Positions 16,788 to 25,025 of a stretch of 64,000 bases of DNA are shown here, piece after piece. The stretch lies in NCBI GenBank assembly GCA_018780035.1, contig JADMKE010000026.1, positions 1-64,000 on the forward strand, given 5' to 3'. Under the pieces are notes generated by a model that saw only the letters and a list, made by a program, of their open reading frames with translations, was not told the origin of the DNA and made no database searches. Source of the stretch: Candidatus Sericytochromatia bacterium (GTDB taxonomy: Bacteria > Cyanobacteriota > Sericytochromatia > UBA7694). A program made the translations under genes and the position numbers. Position 1 is the first letter of the stretch; each line of letters starts with the position of its first letter.

Positions 16788-18350
16788 ATGCCTAAGTTCT
16801 TGCCCTTTGCTTTATTGGCCTTAAGCTTAAATGTCTGTTTAAACGCCTGCCAAGCCCCGCTCGTTAATTCCCCGAGCAACAACCCCAATCAAACCACGGG
16901 CAAAACCCCGCCCGCCATTCCCAAATTCCCCTCTCAGGGAGCTGTGCCTTCTGCCGATCCGGCAGCCGCAGATTTTGCTAAACGCCTGCCGATGGGCGCT
17001 CCAATGGCCGATTCAGCCTCCGCAGAAAGTTCGGTGGGTGGCGGTGGCTCTGCAAGTGGCGCTCTTGCGCCTGCAGCACCTGCTGCTCCAGCTTTGAGCA
17101 CCAGTCCAACCGGTAAATCCGGTGTCTCTTCTGGCAGCACGGGCAGCGAACTGGCCAAGCCGGGCCTGGTTGCACCTGAGCCCTTTCCCATGAAGCCTGG
17201 CCCCCAGCCCCAGGCTGGTTTGCTGACCGCCGGGGAATGGAACGACCTGAAAAACTGGAACTTTTGGCTGGAACTGATGCAAGACCAACAGTGGTCAGGC
17301 ATGCCAGGCATCTGGGGAATTTATAACCAAAAGCGGATTCAAGTCACGGTGACTGGCCCTGCCGGGGCCTTGGCCGATCTGCCGGTGCAGGTCTATGCCG
17401 GTGAGAAACTTGTGTTTGAAGGCCGTACCAATGTTCTGGGCCAAGCCGATCTCTTTCCGACGATTGGCAGCAGCACTCAGGTGCCGCCGTTTCAAACACA
17501 ACAAGATCAACAGAATCAAAACAGTCAAATCTCAGTGAAAGAGCCCTCGCTCTCAAAGGTCGAGGTTCGGGTCAATCTTGGCCAAGAAACCCTCAAACAA
17601 GAGCTGAGCTTAAGTGGCAATGGTCTACAAACCCTGAATTTTAAAGCCGAAACAGCTTTAGACCCGGCAGTGAACGCCGACCTGATGCTGGTGGTGGACA
17701 CCACCGGCTCGATGGGCGACGAACTGGAATACCTCAAAAGTGAACTCAAAAATGTGGCCAGCCAGATTTCCTCCCAAAACCGCAAAGACCTCAAACTGCG
17801 TCTGAGCACCAATTTTTACAAAGACCTCAGCGATGAATATGTCGTGCGTCCCTTTCCCTTCAGCGAAAATCCCGACACGGTGGCCCAACAATTGAGCCAA
17901 CAATCTGCCAATGGCGGTGGCGATTTTCCCGAAGCGGTGGATGCCGCTCTGCAAGACGCCGTCGATGAACACGAATGGAGTGCCACGGCCCGTGCCCGTC
18001 TGCTCTTTTTGGTGCTCGATGCGCCCCCCCACCAAGATCCCAAAAATCTCACCCGCCTGCGTACTTCTTTGATGCGGGCTGCCGCCAAAGGTATTCGTAT
18101 CATTCCTGTCGCCTCCAGTGGGATCGACAAAGAAACCGAATTTTTGCTGCGCATGATGGCGATCAGCACGGGCGGACGTTACGTCTTTTTGACTGACGAC
18201 AGCGGCATTGGCAGCAGCCATATCAAACCCACGGTCGGCAGCTTTACGGTTGAAAAACTCAATGCCCTGATGGTGCGTGTGGCCAATGAGTATATTTCGG
18301 GCCAGGCCAGCGCGCCAGTTCCTGCCAAAAGCAATGACCAGCAGCAATAG
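16788..18350 (+). CDS. Lipoprotein with von Willebrand factor A domain
   Basis: 520 aa. Lipobox LNAC lies near residue 21, then an Ala/Ser/Pro-rich linker to about residue 145. Residues 180-290 form a beta-rich region (VTVTGPAGALADLPVQVYAGEKLVFEGRTN, Ig/transthyretin-like). A VWA domain follows from about residue 298 to 500, with MIDAS-type LMLVVDTTGSMGDE, a downstream GGGDFPEAVDAAL (MIDAS Thr replaced) and LLFLVLDAPPH. VWA domains bind proteins through a metal. The ATG at 16788, 11 nt after AAGGAG, is preferred to a TTG three codons earlier. The transcript probably ends at the 18390 terminator. Confidence 0.8.
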   Translation: MPKFLPFALLALSLNVCLNACQAPLVNSPSNNPNQTTGKTPPAIPKFPSQGAVPSADPAAADFAKRLPMGAPMADSASAESSVGGGGSASGALAPAAPAAPALSTSPTGKSGVSSGSTGSELAKPGLVAPEPFPMKPGPQPQAGLLTAGEWNDLKNWNFWLELMQDQQWSGMPGIWGIYNQKRIQVTVTGPAGALADLPVQVYAGEKLVFEGRTNVLGQADLFPTIGSSTQVPPFQTQQDQQNQNSQISVKEPSLSKVEVRVNLGQETLKQELSLSGNGLQTLNFKAETALDPAVNADLMLVVDTTGSMGDELEYLKSELKNVASQISSQNRKDLKLRLSTNFYKDLSDEYVVRPFPFSENPDTVAQQLSQQSANGGGDFPEAVDAALQDAVDEHEWSATARARLLFLVLDAPPHQDPKNLTRLRTSLMRAAAKGIRIIPVASSGIDKETEFLLRMMAISTGGRYVFLTDDSGIGSSHIKPTVGSFTVEKLNALMVRVANEYISGQASAPVPAKSNDQQQ

Positions 18351-18389
18351 CTGAAAAAACGCCGCATCCTGGCGCCAATCAGGCGCAAT

Positions 18390-18414
18390 GGCCAGTTTAA
18401 ACTGGCCTTTTTTT
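18390..18414 (+). terminator. Strong Rho-independent terminator
   Basis: A perfect 9-bp palindrome GGCCAGTTT / AAACTGGCC is followed directly by seven T residues (18408-18414). It ends the VWA lipoprotein transcript. Confidence 0.85.
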
Positions 18415-18532
18415 CTGGTTAAAAAAGGTTTATTTTTTGCTTAATTTGCGTCAGAGATGGCCTGTGAGATGCGACAATTTTTTTATCACCCGGCTCCGAT
18501 GCCGGATTATTGCGTGGAGAGAGTCGCGAATC

Positions 18533-19414
18533 ATGAAAAAAATCTTTAAACAATTGGTTGGTTTGTCCCTTTTGCTCACAGGTTGTGCCACTTCGGCCCC
18601 GGTCATGCCCCCCCAGCAACTCATGGCCCAACAGGGCCCCGCTCGGATGCAGACGATGTCGTCTGCCAATGATGACCTCACCACCCGCATTTTGCGCGAT
18701 CTCTACAAAGACAACCTCGATGATCTCGACAATGGTCGCCCGGCTGAAGTGGTTGCAATGCCCCGGGGTGGTTTTATCTTTGAAGGTCTGACCGCTGTTG
18801 GCTTTGTGCGCCCGGCTTTGTATTTGCTCAGCGATAAAATTATCAAAAAAGAATTTAACAAACCCGGTGTGCCCGACAATGTTCCCCGCATTGACGAAGC
18901 AGGCCTCAAGGATATGATTGCCCATCTGCAGCCCGGTGATATCGTGCTCTGTGGCAATAACGACTCGTTTGTTCACTCCTTTGTCTATCTTGGCAATAAC
19001 GAAATCATCCACGCTTTGGCCCAGCTGGATGCCAAAGGCAATTTTATGGGCGTGATTCGTGAGACCCTGACGGGTTATATTCAGCGCATTCACCGTGATA
19101 AATTTGTCGTCTTGCGCAAACCCGGCATGACCCCCGCCGACGTCGAAAAAATGCGCGCTTATCAAACGGCCCAGATCGGCAAAAGTTATGACTCGCTCTT
19201 TTTGATCAATACCGAAGATCGCTTTTATTGCACCGAGTTGGTCTGGCAGGCCCTGCGCCGGGTCAGCAATCCGCCCCGCGTCTATCCGCATCGGGCCAAA
19301 TATGGCTGGGACCTGATCAAAAACGAAGACTATATGGACAGCCCCGATTTGCAAACGGTCTGGACCTATAACTATACCCGGCCCGCCACTGGCCTGCGCC
19401 ACCGTTACCAATAG
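18533..19414 (+). CDS. YiiX-like permuted papain-fold lipoprotein
   Basis: 293 aa. The start is at MKKIFKQLVG, directly before a signal sequence with lipobox LTGC; GGAGAG lies upstream. The catalytic region resembles YiiX/YaeF-type permuted NlpC/P60 enzymes: LQPGDIVLCGNNDSFVHSFVYLG (PGDI and His), HALAQL, and then DRFYCTELVWQALRR (nucleophile Cys at about residue 233). In the family, Cys follows His, the reverse of classical NlpC/P60. These enzymes cleave amide or thioester bonds of lipids or peptidoglycan-linked substrates; the target here is unknown. Confidence 0.75.
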   Translation: MKKIFKQLVGLSLLLTGCATSAPVMPPQQLMAQQGPARMQTMSSANDDLTTRILRDLYKDNLDDLDNGRPAEVVAMPRGGFIFEGLTAVGFVRPALYLLSDKIIKKEFNKPGVPDNVPRIDEAGLKDMIAHLQPGDIVLCGNNDSFVHSFVYLGNNEIIHALAQLDAKGNFMGVIRETLTGYIQRIHRDKFVVLRKPGMTPADVEKMRAYQTAQIGKSYDSLFLINTEDRFYCTELVWQALRRVSNPPRVYPHRAKYGWDLIKNEDYMDSPDLQTVWTYNYTRPATGLRHRYQ

Positions 19415-19445
19415 GCAGCGCAAAACAGGTCACGCAAATTCAATC

Positions 19446-19484
19446 AGCCCCACACGCAACTTTTTTTGCCTGTGGGGCTATAAT
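19446..19484 (+). promoter_or_regulatory. Hairpin overlapping a TATAAT box between two envelope genes
   Basis: The 9-bp stem AGCCCCACA / TGTGGGGCT (19446-19454, 19471-19479) encloses a 16-nt loop with a T7 run. Its last T begins a perfect TATAAT (19479-19484). It could attenuate the upstream YiiX-like gene and also carry the promoter of the gene starting at 19525. Confidence 0.4.
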
Positions 19485-19524
19485 GCTCAAAGTGATAGAC
19501 AGAAAGAGAAAGAAGGAAGGCTTG

Positions 19525-20631
19525 ATGCTCCTGCCTCCCGATCAACTGCGCCAAATTGCTCAAGGCCGTGTGACCCGGCTCTTGGAAAATGCCCCCACTG
19601 TCGCTCTCCCCGCCTCAGGTCCATTTAAACCTGCTCCAGGACTGGCTGCAGAGCGTCTTCCCGCAGTTCTTCAGCCCAAAGATCAGTTTCAAGCGAATTC
19701 GCCCTTTTCAGGGCAAGCCCAGGCCTCTCTCACTCTTTTTGATCACCCCTTGGGCAGCTTGTATCGGCGACCAGAACAGATTGCCACCCCCATTCCCAGG
19801 GCTATTCCAATCGACGAAGAGACGTTGCTGCCGCTTGAGAGTGGCCCCCCCTCTCCCGTTAAGTCTCCCCCAGCCAAGCCCCTCTCAGAAAATGCACCTG
19901 AAGCCAGCACGGTTCCCGAACCCCGTTATGAAAAATCTCCCTATCATGACCCGAAAAAATTTGTGCCCGCTTTTCCGATGATGGCTTATCACGAGTCGGG
20001 CATCTACCGCAATCGCAAGGATCCCTATGGCGTGGGAGCCATTACCTATCCTTCCCGCAAACAGGATTCGGGAGGAAAAACCTATGGCACCTACCAATTC
20101 GAAACCTATGTCTACAAAAACGGCACCCGTGGATCGGCTGCAAAAGTGGCCAATAGCACCATGATGCGCTTTCTCAAATGGGACAAAAATCCTTTTGCTG
20201 CTGAGCTCAATGCTGTGGTCAAGCGCTACGGCGTTGCCAGCAGTCAATTTGACCAAGCTTGGAAAAAACTCGCAGCTGAGCAGAATTTGGCCTTGGGAAA
20301 AGCCCAAGAGACCTTTGTCTTACACGACAAAAAGAGCAAGGTGGATACCTTTTTGGCAGAGGCCCAGCTCAGCGAAGAAGTCAAACGGGATCCCCGCATC
20401 TTTGACTTGGTGCTGGGCACTCTCAACCATGTCGACAGCTTGGCCACCCCGATTCCCAAAATGCTGGCGCGCAAACAGCGCGAAGCCGGGCACAAATTGA
20501 GTGCCAATGAGGTGGGTAAAATTATCACCTCGTTTAAAGGGACCCAGATCAGCAATTGGTTTGTCAGCTCTCCCAAAGCCCACAAAGGCATTCGCGACCG
20601 CTTTAAAAGTGAAGGCCGCGTCTTCGCCTAA
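19525..20631 (+). CDS. Possible muramidase-like protein with disordered N-terminal half
   Basis: 368 aa. The start at 19525 is chosen for AAGGAAGG five bases upstream. Residues 1-140 are Pro-rich and probably unstructured. The C-terminal 230 residues open with FPMMAYHESGIYRNRKDPYGVGAITYPSRKQDSGGKTYGTYQFETYV. The Glu followed by SGGKxYGxYQ resembles lysozyme-fold domains in phage structural and VgrG-related proteins. The rest is helical. No signal peptide is visible, so export would need another route. Hydrolase activity is inference; a structural role is possible. The stop is one base before the next ATG. Confidence 0.45.
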   Translation: MLLPPDQLRQIAQGRVTRLLENAPTVALPASGPFKPAPGLAAERLPAVLQPKDQFQANSPFSGQAQASLTLFDHPLGSLYRRPEQIATPIPRAIPIDEETLLPLESGPPSPVKSPPAKPLSENAPEASTVPEPRYEKSPYHDPKKFVPAFPMMAYHESGIYRNRKDPYGVGAITYPSRKQDSGGKTYGTYQFETYVYKNGTRGSAAKVANSTMMRFLKWDKNPFAAELNAVVKRYGVASSQFDQAWKKLAAEQNLALGKAQETFVLHDKKSKVDTFLAEAQLSEEVKRDPRIFDLVLGTLNHVDSLATPIPKMLARKQREAGHKLSANEVGKIITSFKGTQISNWFVSSPKAHKGIRDRFKSEGRVFA

Positions 20632-20632
20632 G

Positions 20633-21040
20633 ATGACCTTTATCAATTCGCCCCTCGAACCCCTGCTCAAAAATGCCAAACGCATTGCGGTGGTCGGTGT
20701 CTCAGATAAACCTTTTCGCGACTCCCATCGCATTGCCCGCTATTTGCAGCAGGCAGGCTTTGAGATGCTGCCTGTAAATCCGCTTTTGAGCGAAGTTTTG
20801 GGCCAAAAAGTCTATGCCTCGCTGGCTGAAATTCCCGAACCTGTGGATATCGTCAATGTCTTTCGCCGTTCGGAAGAGGTGCCCGATCTGGTTGAACAGG
20901 CGATTGCTGCTGGGGCCAAAGCCATCTGGCTGCAATTTGGGGTGATTCACGAACCCGCTGCTGAAAAAGCCCGAGAAGCAGGTCTTGCCGTGGTGATGGA
21001 CCGCTGCATTATGGTGGACCACGCCCGGCTTTTGCGTTAG
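20633..21040 (+). CDS. CoA-binding domain protein
   Basis: 135 aa, the normal length for YccU-type single CoA-binding (Rossmann) proteins. The motifs KRIAVVGVSDKPFRDSHRIARYLQQAGFEMLPVNP, VDIVNVFRRSEEVPDLVEQAIAAGAKAIWLQFGV and GLAVVMDRCIMVDH are diagnostic. They bind CoA in a succinyl-CoA-synthetase-like fold; no enzymatic reaction is assigned. The ATG lies one base after the previous stop, so it is translationally coupled. Confidence 0.85.
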   Translation: MTFINSPLEPLLKNAKRIAVVGVSDKPFRDSHRIARYLQQAGFEMLPVNPLLSEVLGQKVYASLAEIPEPVDIVNVFRRSEEVPDLVEQAIAAGAKAIWLQFGVIHEPAAEKAREAGLAVVMDRCIMVDHARLLR

Positions 21041-21042
21041 CT

Positions 21043-21654
21043 GTGTTTAAGCTATTCAGACAACCCTGTGCTCAAAAACGCCTTGCCGTTTTGGGCTGCC
21101 TCGGTTTTCTCTTGCTTTGGGGCTGTGCCAGTACCCGTTTTAGCTCAGAACCTCCGGTTCCTGAGCCACCCCTTTGCCAATCCGCACAGCAGCCTTTGGC
21201 GGGTCTGGTCTTTTGGGAGCCACGTTGGCGCCCCGATCAAAAAGACGTGCCAGACCGGGAGAAAGCGGCTGCGCAAGGTATTCAGGCTTTTTTTAAACAG
21301 GGGAACTGCTTCCAAAATGTTCAGATTCAGCAGATTCAAGCTGCCGCCCCGCTTGCGACAAACCAAGTTGTCGCTGCGATTCAAGCCTGGGCCAGCCAAA
21401 CAACACTCCCGCTGCGGGTCCTCAAAATTGAGGTGCGAGAACTGGGCCCGGTGCTCAAGCTTTTTGCCTCTCCCGCTTTGCTCGATGGTGGCACAGAAGT
21501 GGTTTTGGACATTCGCGAACTGAATCCCGAGACCGCTGAAGATCTCAAGCGTTTTCAGGTTCACTGGCAAAACGGGGGCCCTTGGGTGCTCAAAGGTGTT
21601 GCGGGCTTGGCTGAAGACATGGAAACAGCCTTAAAAGCCGCATTGCTGGAGTAA
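21043..21654 (+). CDS. Small lipoprotein, unknown function
   Basis: 203 aa beginning with a GTG two bases after the previous stop. Hydrophobic segment and lipobox (LLLWGCAS) lie near residues 22-29. The mature part is mixed alpha/beta, including VLKIEVRELGPVLKLFASPALLDGGTEVVLDIREL, and resembles periplasmic lipoproteins with an ABC-type_transport_aux-like (LptE/YajG-like) fold. That resemblance is weak. Cotranscribed with the CoA-binding gene. Confidence 0.6.
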   Translation: MFKLFRQPCAQKRLAVLGCLGFLLLWGCASTRFSSEPPVPEPPLCQSAQQPLAGLVFWEPRWRPDQKDVPDREKAAAQGIQAFFKQGNCFQNVQIQQIQAAAPLATNQVVAAIQAWASQTTLPLRVLKIEVRELGPVLKLFASPALLDGGTEVVLDIRELNPETAEDLKRFQVHWQNGGPWVLKGVAGLAEDMETALKAALLE

Positions 21655-21671
21655 GTGCGGCCTGTGCCGGA

Positions 21672-22043
21672 TCAGCGCATGCGGGCAAATTGCCCTTGAT
21701 CGTAGGCTGCGCCAAAATAGACTTCGAGACAGGCTATCTGTTGGCCTTCAAAACGAAAGAACTCTGTATTGCGAAAAGACATGCCCTGGTCTGTTTCGGC
21801 CCAGTAAGTGACATAGGCCTGATCGCCCTCCACCAGCAGGCGTTCGATGCGCAACTCTTGTAAATGACCTGCATTGGGCCAACAGTGCAGCAAATAGTGT
21901 TCACGATTCACGGCATCATCGTAGGGACTGCTAAAGGTAAAATTGGCTGCGAGCAGGGCTTCTGCTTCGGCCCGATCCTGGGATTTAAAGGTGGCAAAGA
22001 GGCGCAGCAAAATTTCGGTTGGGGTGGGTTGAGATGCTGTCAT
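21672..22043 (-). CDS. SnoaL-like / NTF2-fold protein
   Basis: 123 aa, one NTF2-like cone fold: TEILLRLFATFKSQDRAEAEALLAANFTFSSPYDDAVNREHYLLHCWP, later YVTYWAETDQGMSFRNTEFFRFEGQQIACLEVYFG. Many members of this superfamily are small hydrolases, isomerases or binding proteins. No catalytic residue can be assigned. Convergent with the lipoprotein at 21043. Confidence 0.75.
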   Translation of the reverse strand: MTASQPTPTEILLRLFATFKSQDRAEAEALLAANFTFSSPYDDAVNREHYLLHCWPNAGHLQELRIERLLVEGDQAYVTYWAETDQGMSFRNTEFFRFEGQQIACLEVYFGAAYDQGQFARMR

Positions 22044-22125
22044 ACAGCTTTCCTTTTCCTGTCTTGTTTTGGCCTTCGCCAGTAGATAATACCACGGAAA
22101 GGCAGATCTTTTTGAGATCCCCTGC

Positions 22126-22148
22126 TATAATATAGCTATGTAGATAGC
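22126..22148 (+). promoter_or_regulatory. TATAAT box and palindromic operator of the toxin-antitoxin operon
   Basis: TATAAT at 22126-22131 is followed at once by the inverted repeat GCTAT-GTAG-ATAGC (22135-22148), ahead of the GGAGG ribosome binding site at 22154. Phd-family antitoxins commonly repress by binding such palindromes; here that is inferred from position. Confidence 0.55.
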
Positions 22149-22164
22149 CATCTGGAGGCCTCTT

Positions 22165-22452
22165 ATGCAATATGTGCGAAACGACCCCAGTTCTTATTCG
22201 ATTGCGGAAGCCAAAAATGCCTTGCCCAGCCTTGTTCATGCGGCGGAGACAGGGCAATGCGTCCAGATTACGCGGCGCGGAAAGCCCGTCGCGGTCTTGC
22301 TCTCGATGGAAGATTATTCCCGCTTAACCAATCCTCAACCCACATTTGCCTTTGCTCTCCAGCAGTTCTTAAGCCTCCCCCCCGAAGACCTCAGCCCCGA
22401 TCCCTTCTCCAACCTGCGCGATGCCTCTCCCGGCCGTTCCTTTGACTGGTAA
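22165..22452 (+). CDS. Phd/YefM family antitoxin
   Basis: 95 aa. The N-terminal DNA-binding Phd fold is clear: YSIAEAKNALPSLVHAAETGQCVQITRRGKPVAVLLSMEDYSRL. The C-terminal 40 residues would be the unstructured toxin-neutralising part. GGAGG lies 6 nt before the ATG. It sits 11 nt ahead of the PIN toxin and behind a palindromic operator, as in type II toxin-antitoxin operons. Confidence 0.9.
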   Translation: MQYVRNDPSSYSIAEAKNALPSLVHAAETGQCVQITRRGKPVAVLLSMEDYSRLTNPQPTFAFALQQFLSLPPEDLSPDPFSNLRDASPGRSFDW

Positions 22453-22463
22453 GTCCCCCATCT

Positions 22464-22883
22464 GTGACTCTCACCTACCTGCTCGATACCAATATTCTCT
22501 CTGAACCCCTCAAGCCCCGTCCCAATCCCCAAATCATCACTGCCTTGCAAAGGCATGCCGAAACCTGTGCCACCGCCAGCGTGGTTTTACATGAACTCTT
22601 TTACGGTTGCTACCGCCTGCCCCCCGGTCGCAAACGGCAGTATATCGAAGACTATTTACACGATGTTGTCTTGGCCGCTCTCCCGATTCTGCCCTATTCG
22701 CCGGTGGCAGCCCAATGGCACGCAAGTGAGCGGGCCCGTTTGGAGCAAAAGGGCCTCACCCCTCCTTTTGCGGATGGCCAGATTGCGGCGATAGCCCAGG
22801 CCCATGGCCTGGTTCTGGTCACCCGCAATCTGGCCGATTACGCCCATTTTCAGATCCAAGCTGAAGACTGGGCCGCGCTTTAA
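22464..22883 (+). CDS. PIN domain toxin (VapC/FitB-like)
   Basis: 139 aa with GTG start. The four acidic PIN residues are visible: Asp in LLDTNILSE, Glu in VLHELFYG, Asp in PPFADGQIAAIA and Asp in RNLADY. PIN toxins are Mg2+-dependent ribonucleases that cut tRNA or rRNA. The sequence is closest in style to FitB/VapC toxins that pair with Phd antitoxins. Its last three codons already belong to a 13-bp tandem repeat. Confidence 0.9.
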   Translation: MTLTYLLDTNILSEPLKPRPNPQIITALQRHAETCATASVVLHELFYGCYRLPPGRKRQYIEDYLHDVVLAALPILPYSPVAAQWHASERARLEQKGLTPPFADGQIAAIAQAHGLVLVTRNLADYAHFQIQAEDWAAL

Positions 22884-22939
22884 ATCTGCGCTTTAAATCT
22901 GTGATTTAAATCTGCGCTTTAAATCAGCGACTTAAATCC
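22875..22939. repeat. Five 13-bp tandem repeats after the toxin gene
   Basis: Five units of exactly 13 bp follow the consensus GCGCTTTAAATCT: 22875, 22888, 22901, 22914 and 22927. Units 1 and 2 are identical; units 3-5 differ by 2 to 3 bases. Each unit holds TTTAAA or CTTAAA. The array begins in the last codons of the toxin and ends exactly at the stop codon of the convergent lipoprotein gene. Confidence 0.9.
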
Positions 22940-23734
22940 TCACGGGACACTGAACTGAGCCAAGGCGGTGCCACCTGTCTGGGGCAGGAGACTGCCGGAG
23001 CTGCTCGCGCTCAATTTGGCATTGACAAGATAATAATAGGTGCCTGCACGCAGCTTGACCCCCTGATTGCTGCCCTGGTTGCCGGTCAAATCGCTCCAGG
23101 TAAAGGTATTGCCTGAGATTTCGGGTGATTTGTAAAAGGCGTTGTTATTGCCATCGCGGATATCCAAGCTGTAAGACTGGGCACCCACCGCTGATCCCCA
23201 GGAAAAGCGGATCGGTTGGTTATTGCCAACCGATTTATTGTGGGGCTCCAAATTGGTGCTCCAGCCAATATTGATCTGGGGAATCTGAATGGAACTTGTG
23301 GACGTGCCATTAAAGGTAAAATTGCCCGTGCTAATAAACGAAAAGGACTGTCCGGTGGCGGGATCTTTTTCGGGGTCATAGCGTTTGGCGGGGCTTTGGG
23401 GGTCTTTGCGCTCAGATTCTGATTGCAGGACAAAAGCGATTCGGTATTCTCCGGCTGCGACATCATTAAAGCGGAAGCTGCCATTGTTGTCGCTGCGCAC
23501 GATCTGCACGTCCCGATCCTGCTGCCCGGTGCGCTGAATCAAGACCATCGTGGCGCTTTCAGCGGGAGACAGGTTGCTTTTGACGACCGAGCCAGAGATA
23601 CTCGCTTTTTGCACGCCAGCACCCACAGGGATACCGATCGTATTGCCAGGCTGAGCACCGGGGTTACAGGCGCTGATGCCCAAGATTGCCAGACAAGAAA
23701 TGCCTGTCAAATTTAAAAATTGTTTATTTTTCAA
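22940..23734 (-). CDS. Lipoprotein with carboxypeptidase-regulatory-like domain
   Basis: 264 aa. TTG start at 23734 with AAAGGA 8 nt upstream. Lipobox GISAC lies at about residues 19-23. Residues 43-110 form a carboxypeptidase-regulatory/transthyretin-like sandwich (ASISGSVVKS....VRSDNNGSFRFNDVAAGEYRIAFV). Residues 160-264 look like a fibronectin-III type strand set (QPIRFSWGSAVGAQSYSLDIRD...GTYYYLVNA). It is probably a surface lipoprotein with binding or structural function. Confidence 0.7.
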   Translation of the reverse strand: MKNKQFLNLTGISCLAILGISACNPGAQPGNTIGIPVGAGVQKASISGSVVKSNLSPAESATMVLIQRTGQQDRDVQIVRSDNNGSFRFNDVAAGEYRIAFVLQSESERKDPQSPAKRYDPEKDPATGQSFSFISTGNFTFNGTSTSSIQIPQINIGWSTNLEPHNKSVGNNQPIRFSWGSAVGAQSYSLDIRDGNNNAFYKSPEISGNTFTWSDLTGNQGSNQGVKLRAGTYYYLVNAKLSASSSGSLLPQTGGTALAQFSVP

Positions 23735-23884
23735 AATATTGTCCTTTAAAATTACATATTCCTATTGTACTCTGAATTTAAAATAAATTAATTTTATAAA
23801 TCTTTTTTAATTTTTGTTTTTTTTAATAAATCTTTGTTTTTTAATTTATTTTTGAAAGCCTATTTTTCCCTTTTAAGCATGGGT

Positions 23885-23897
23885 TATAATTGATACA
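23885..23897 (+). promoter_or_regulatory. TATAAT box six bases before a start codon
   Basis: A perfect TATAAT (23885-23890) is separated from the ATG at 23897 by only TGATAC. Initiation 6-7 nt after the box would give an mRNA that begins at or beside the start codon. No Shine-Dalgarno sequence is present. The -35 is poor. Confidence 0.5.
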
Positions 23898-24985
23898 TGC
23901 AAAAAGTCCTATTATTCTTTTGCTTAAGTGCTTTGGCTTTGACAAGCTGTGGTAAACGCCTGCCCGCCGAACAGACCACAGCCACCACCCAGGCTTTGAT
24001 TCTCTCACCGACCCAGAACCGCTTTTTGATCTTTAATACCCTGGTGCACCGGGTTGAAGGCTGGGTCGAAACCGGCCAGGTGCCCCGCGATCTGGTGCTG
24101 GGCCCCGATGGTCTGTTTTTTATTGCCAATCAAATGGAAAGCGCGATCTCGATCTTTCAGCGCAACGACCGCCGCACCCTCTACCGTGTGGGCAAAGTTG
24201 GCACCGTCGACAAGCCCCACCGCTTGGCCTATTCGGCTCCCTTCCGCGAACTCTGGGCGGCCTCGGAGACCCTGCCCCGTTTGGCCGTCTACCGTGTGAC
24301 GGGGCTGCGCCAGCCCCCACTGAAACAATTTGTGAATTTGCCCCAAGGCACTCAAGTCTCAACCTTGGCCCTGAGTGCTGATGGCAATCAGCTTTGGATC
24401 GCCGATCAGGCCAGCCCCCGCTTGCTCCAAGTGCAGCGCGACGGTGACAGTTACCGTGTCTCAGAATGGCTGAAATTGCCTGAAGGCAGTCGTATCTCCG
24501 ATCTCGGGCAGGTCGGTGACCGGCTCTTTGCCCTGGATGAATTTCTGGACCAAATGTATATTATTGACCCCGCTACGGGCCAGCTCGAAACCACTCTCGA
24601 CCTGCGTGAAAAGGCCGAAGACAAACGTCCACTGCTGCTGGAGCGGATGGTCGCCAATCACAGTGGCAGCAAGCTCTATCTCAGCGCCAGCGGCACCTCT
24701 GCTGTGCTGGTGGTCGATCCCAAAGCCAAGAAGCTGTTGCAAACTCTCTATCTCAACGGCCCAGACGTCAAATTTCCGGCCTATGCCCCTTTGGGGGTGG
24801 CGATCAACCGCGACGATACCCGTCTCTACGTGACTGCCCAACAGGGCCGCAATCTGGCTCTGCTCGAAACCAGTCCCGATCCTGCGGTTTTGGACAAAAT
24901 TCTCAACACAATGGGCACAACTGTTTCCGAGGCCTTATTGCCACCGCTGGGTGCAATCCGTATCATTGAACAGGTACCCGATTAA
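23897..24985 (+). CDS. Lipoprotein with seven-blade-type beta-propeller
   Basis: 362 aa. Short signal with lipobox ALTSC, then repeated propeller strands: VPRDLVLGPDGLFFIANQMESAISIFQ, KPHRLAYSAPFRELWAASETLPRLAVYRV, VSTLALSADGNQLWIADQASPRLLQVQ, LERMVANHSGSKLYLSASGTSAVLVVDP and LGVAINRDDTRLYVTAQQGRNLALLE. The pattern matches YncE/lactonase-type propellers. No catalytic residue is identified, so it may be a scaffold or binding protein. It may be translated from a leaderless mRNA. Confidence 0.7.
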   Translation: MQKVLLFFCLSALALTSCGKRLPAEQTTATTQALILSPTQNRFLIFNTLVHRVEGWVETGQVPRDLVLGPDGLFFIANQMESAISIFQRNDRRTLYRVGKVGTVDKPHRLAYSAPFRELWAASETLPRLAVYRVTGLRQPPLKQFVNLPQGTQVSTLALSADGNQLWIADQASPRLLQVQRDGDSYRVSEWLKLPEGSRISDLGQVGDRLFALDEFLDQMYIIDPATGQLETTLDLREKAEDKRPLLLERMVANHSGSKLYLSASGTSAVLVVDPKAKKLLQTLYLNGPDVKFPAYAPLGVAINRDDTRLYVTAQQGRNLALLETSPDPAVLDKILNTMGTTVSEALLPPLGAIRIIEQVPD

Positions 24986-25025
24986 ACCGGCCAACAAAAC
25001 GTTCAAGCATAGAAAAAGGTAAATT

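Noticed and set aside
22875..22939. CRISPR array
   Set aside because: Units are contiguous 13-mers with no spacers and no cas genes nearby.
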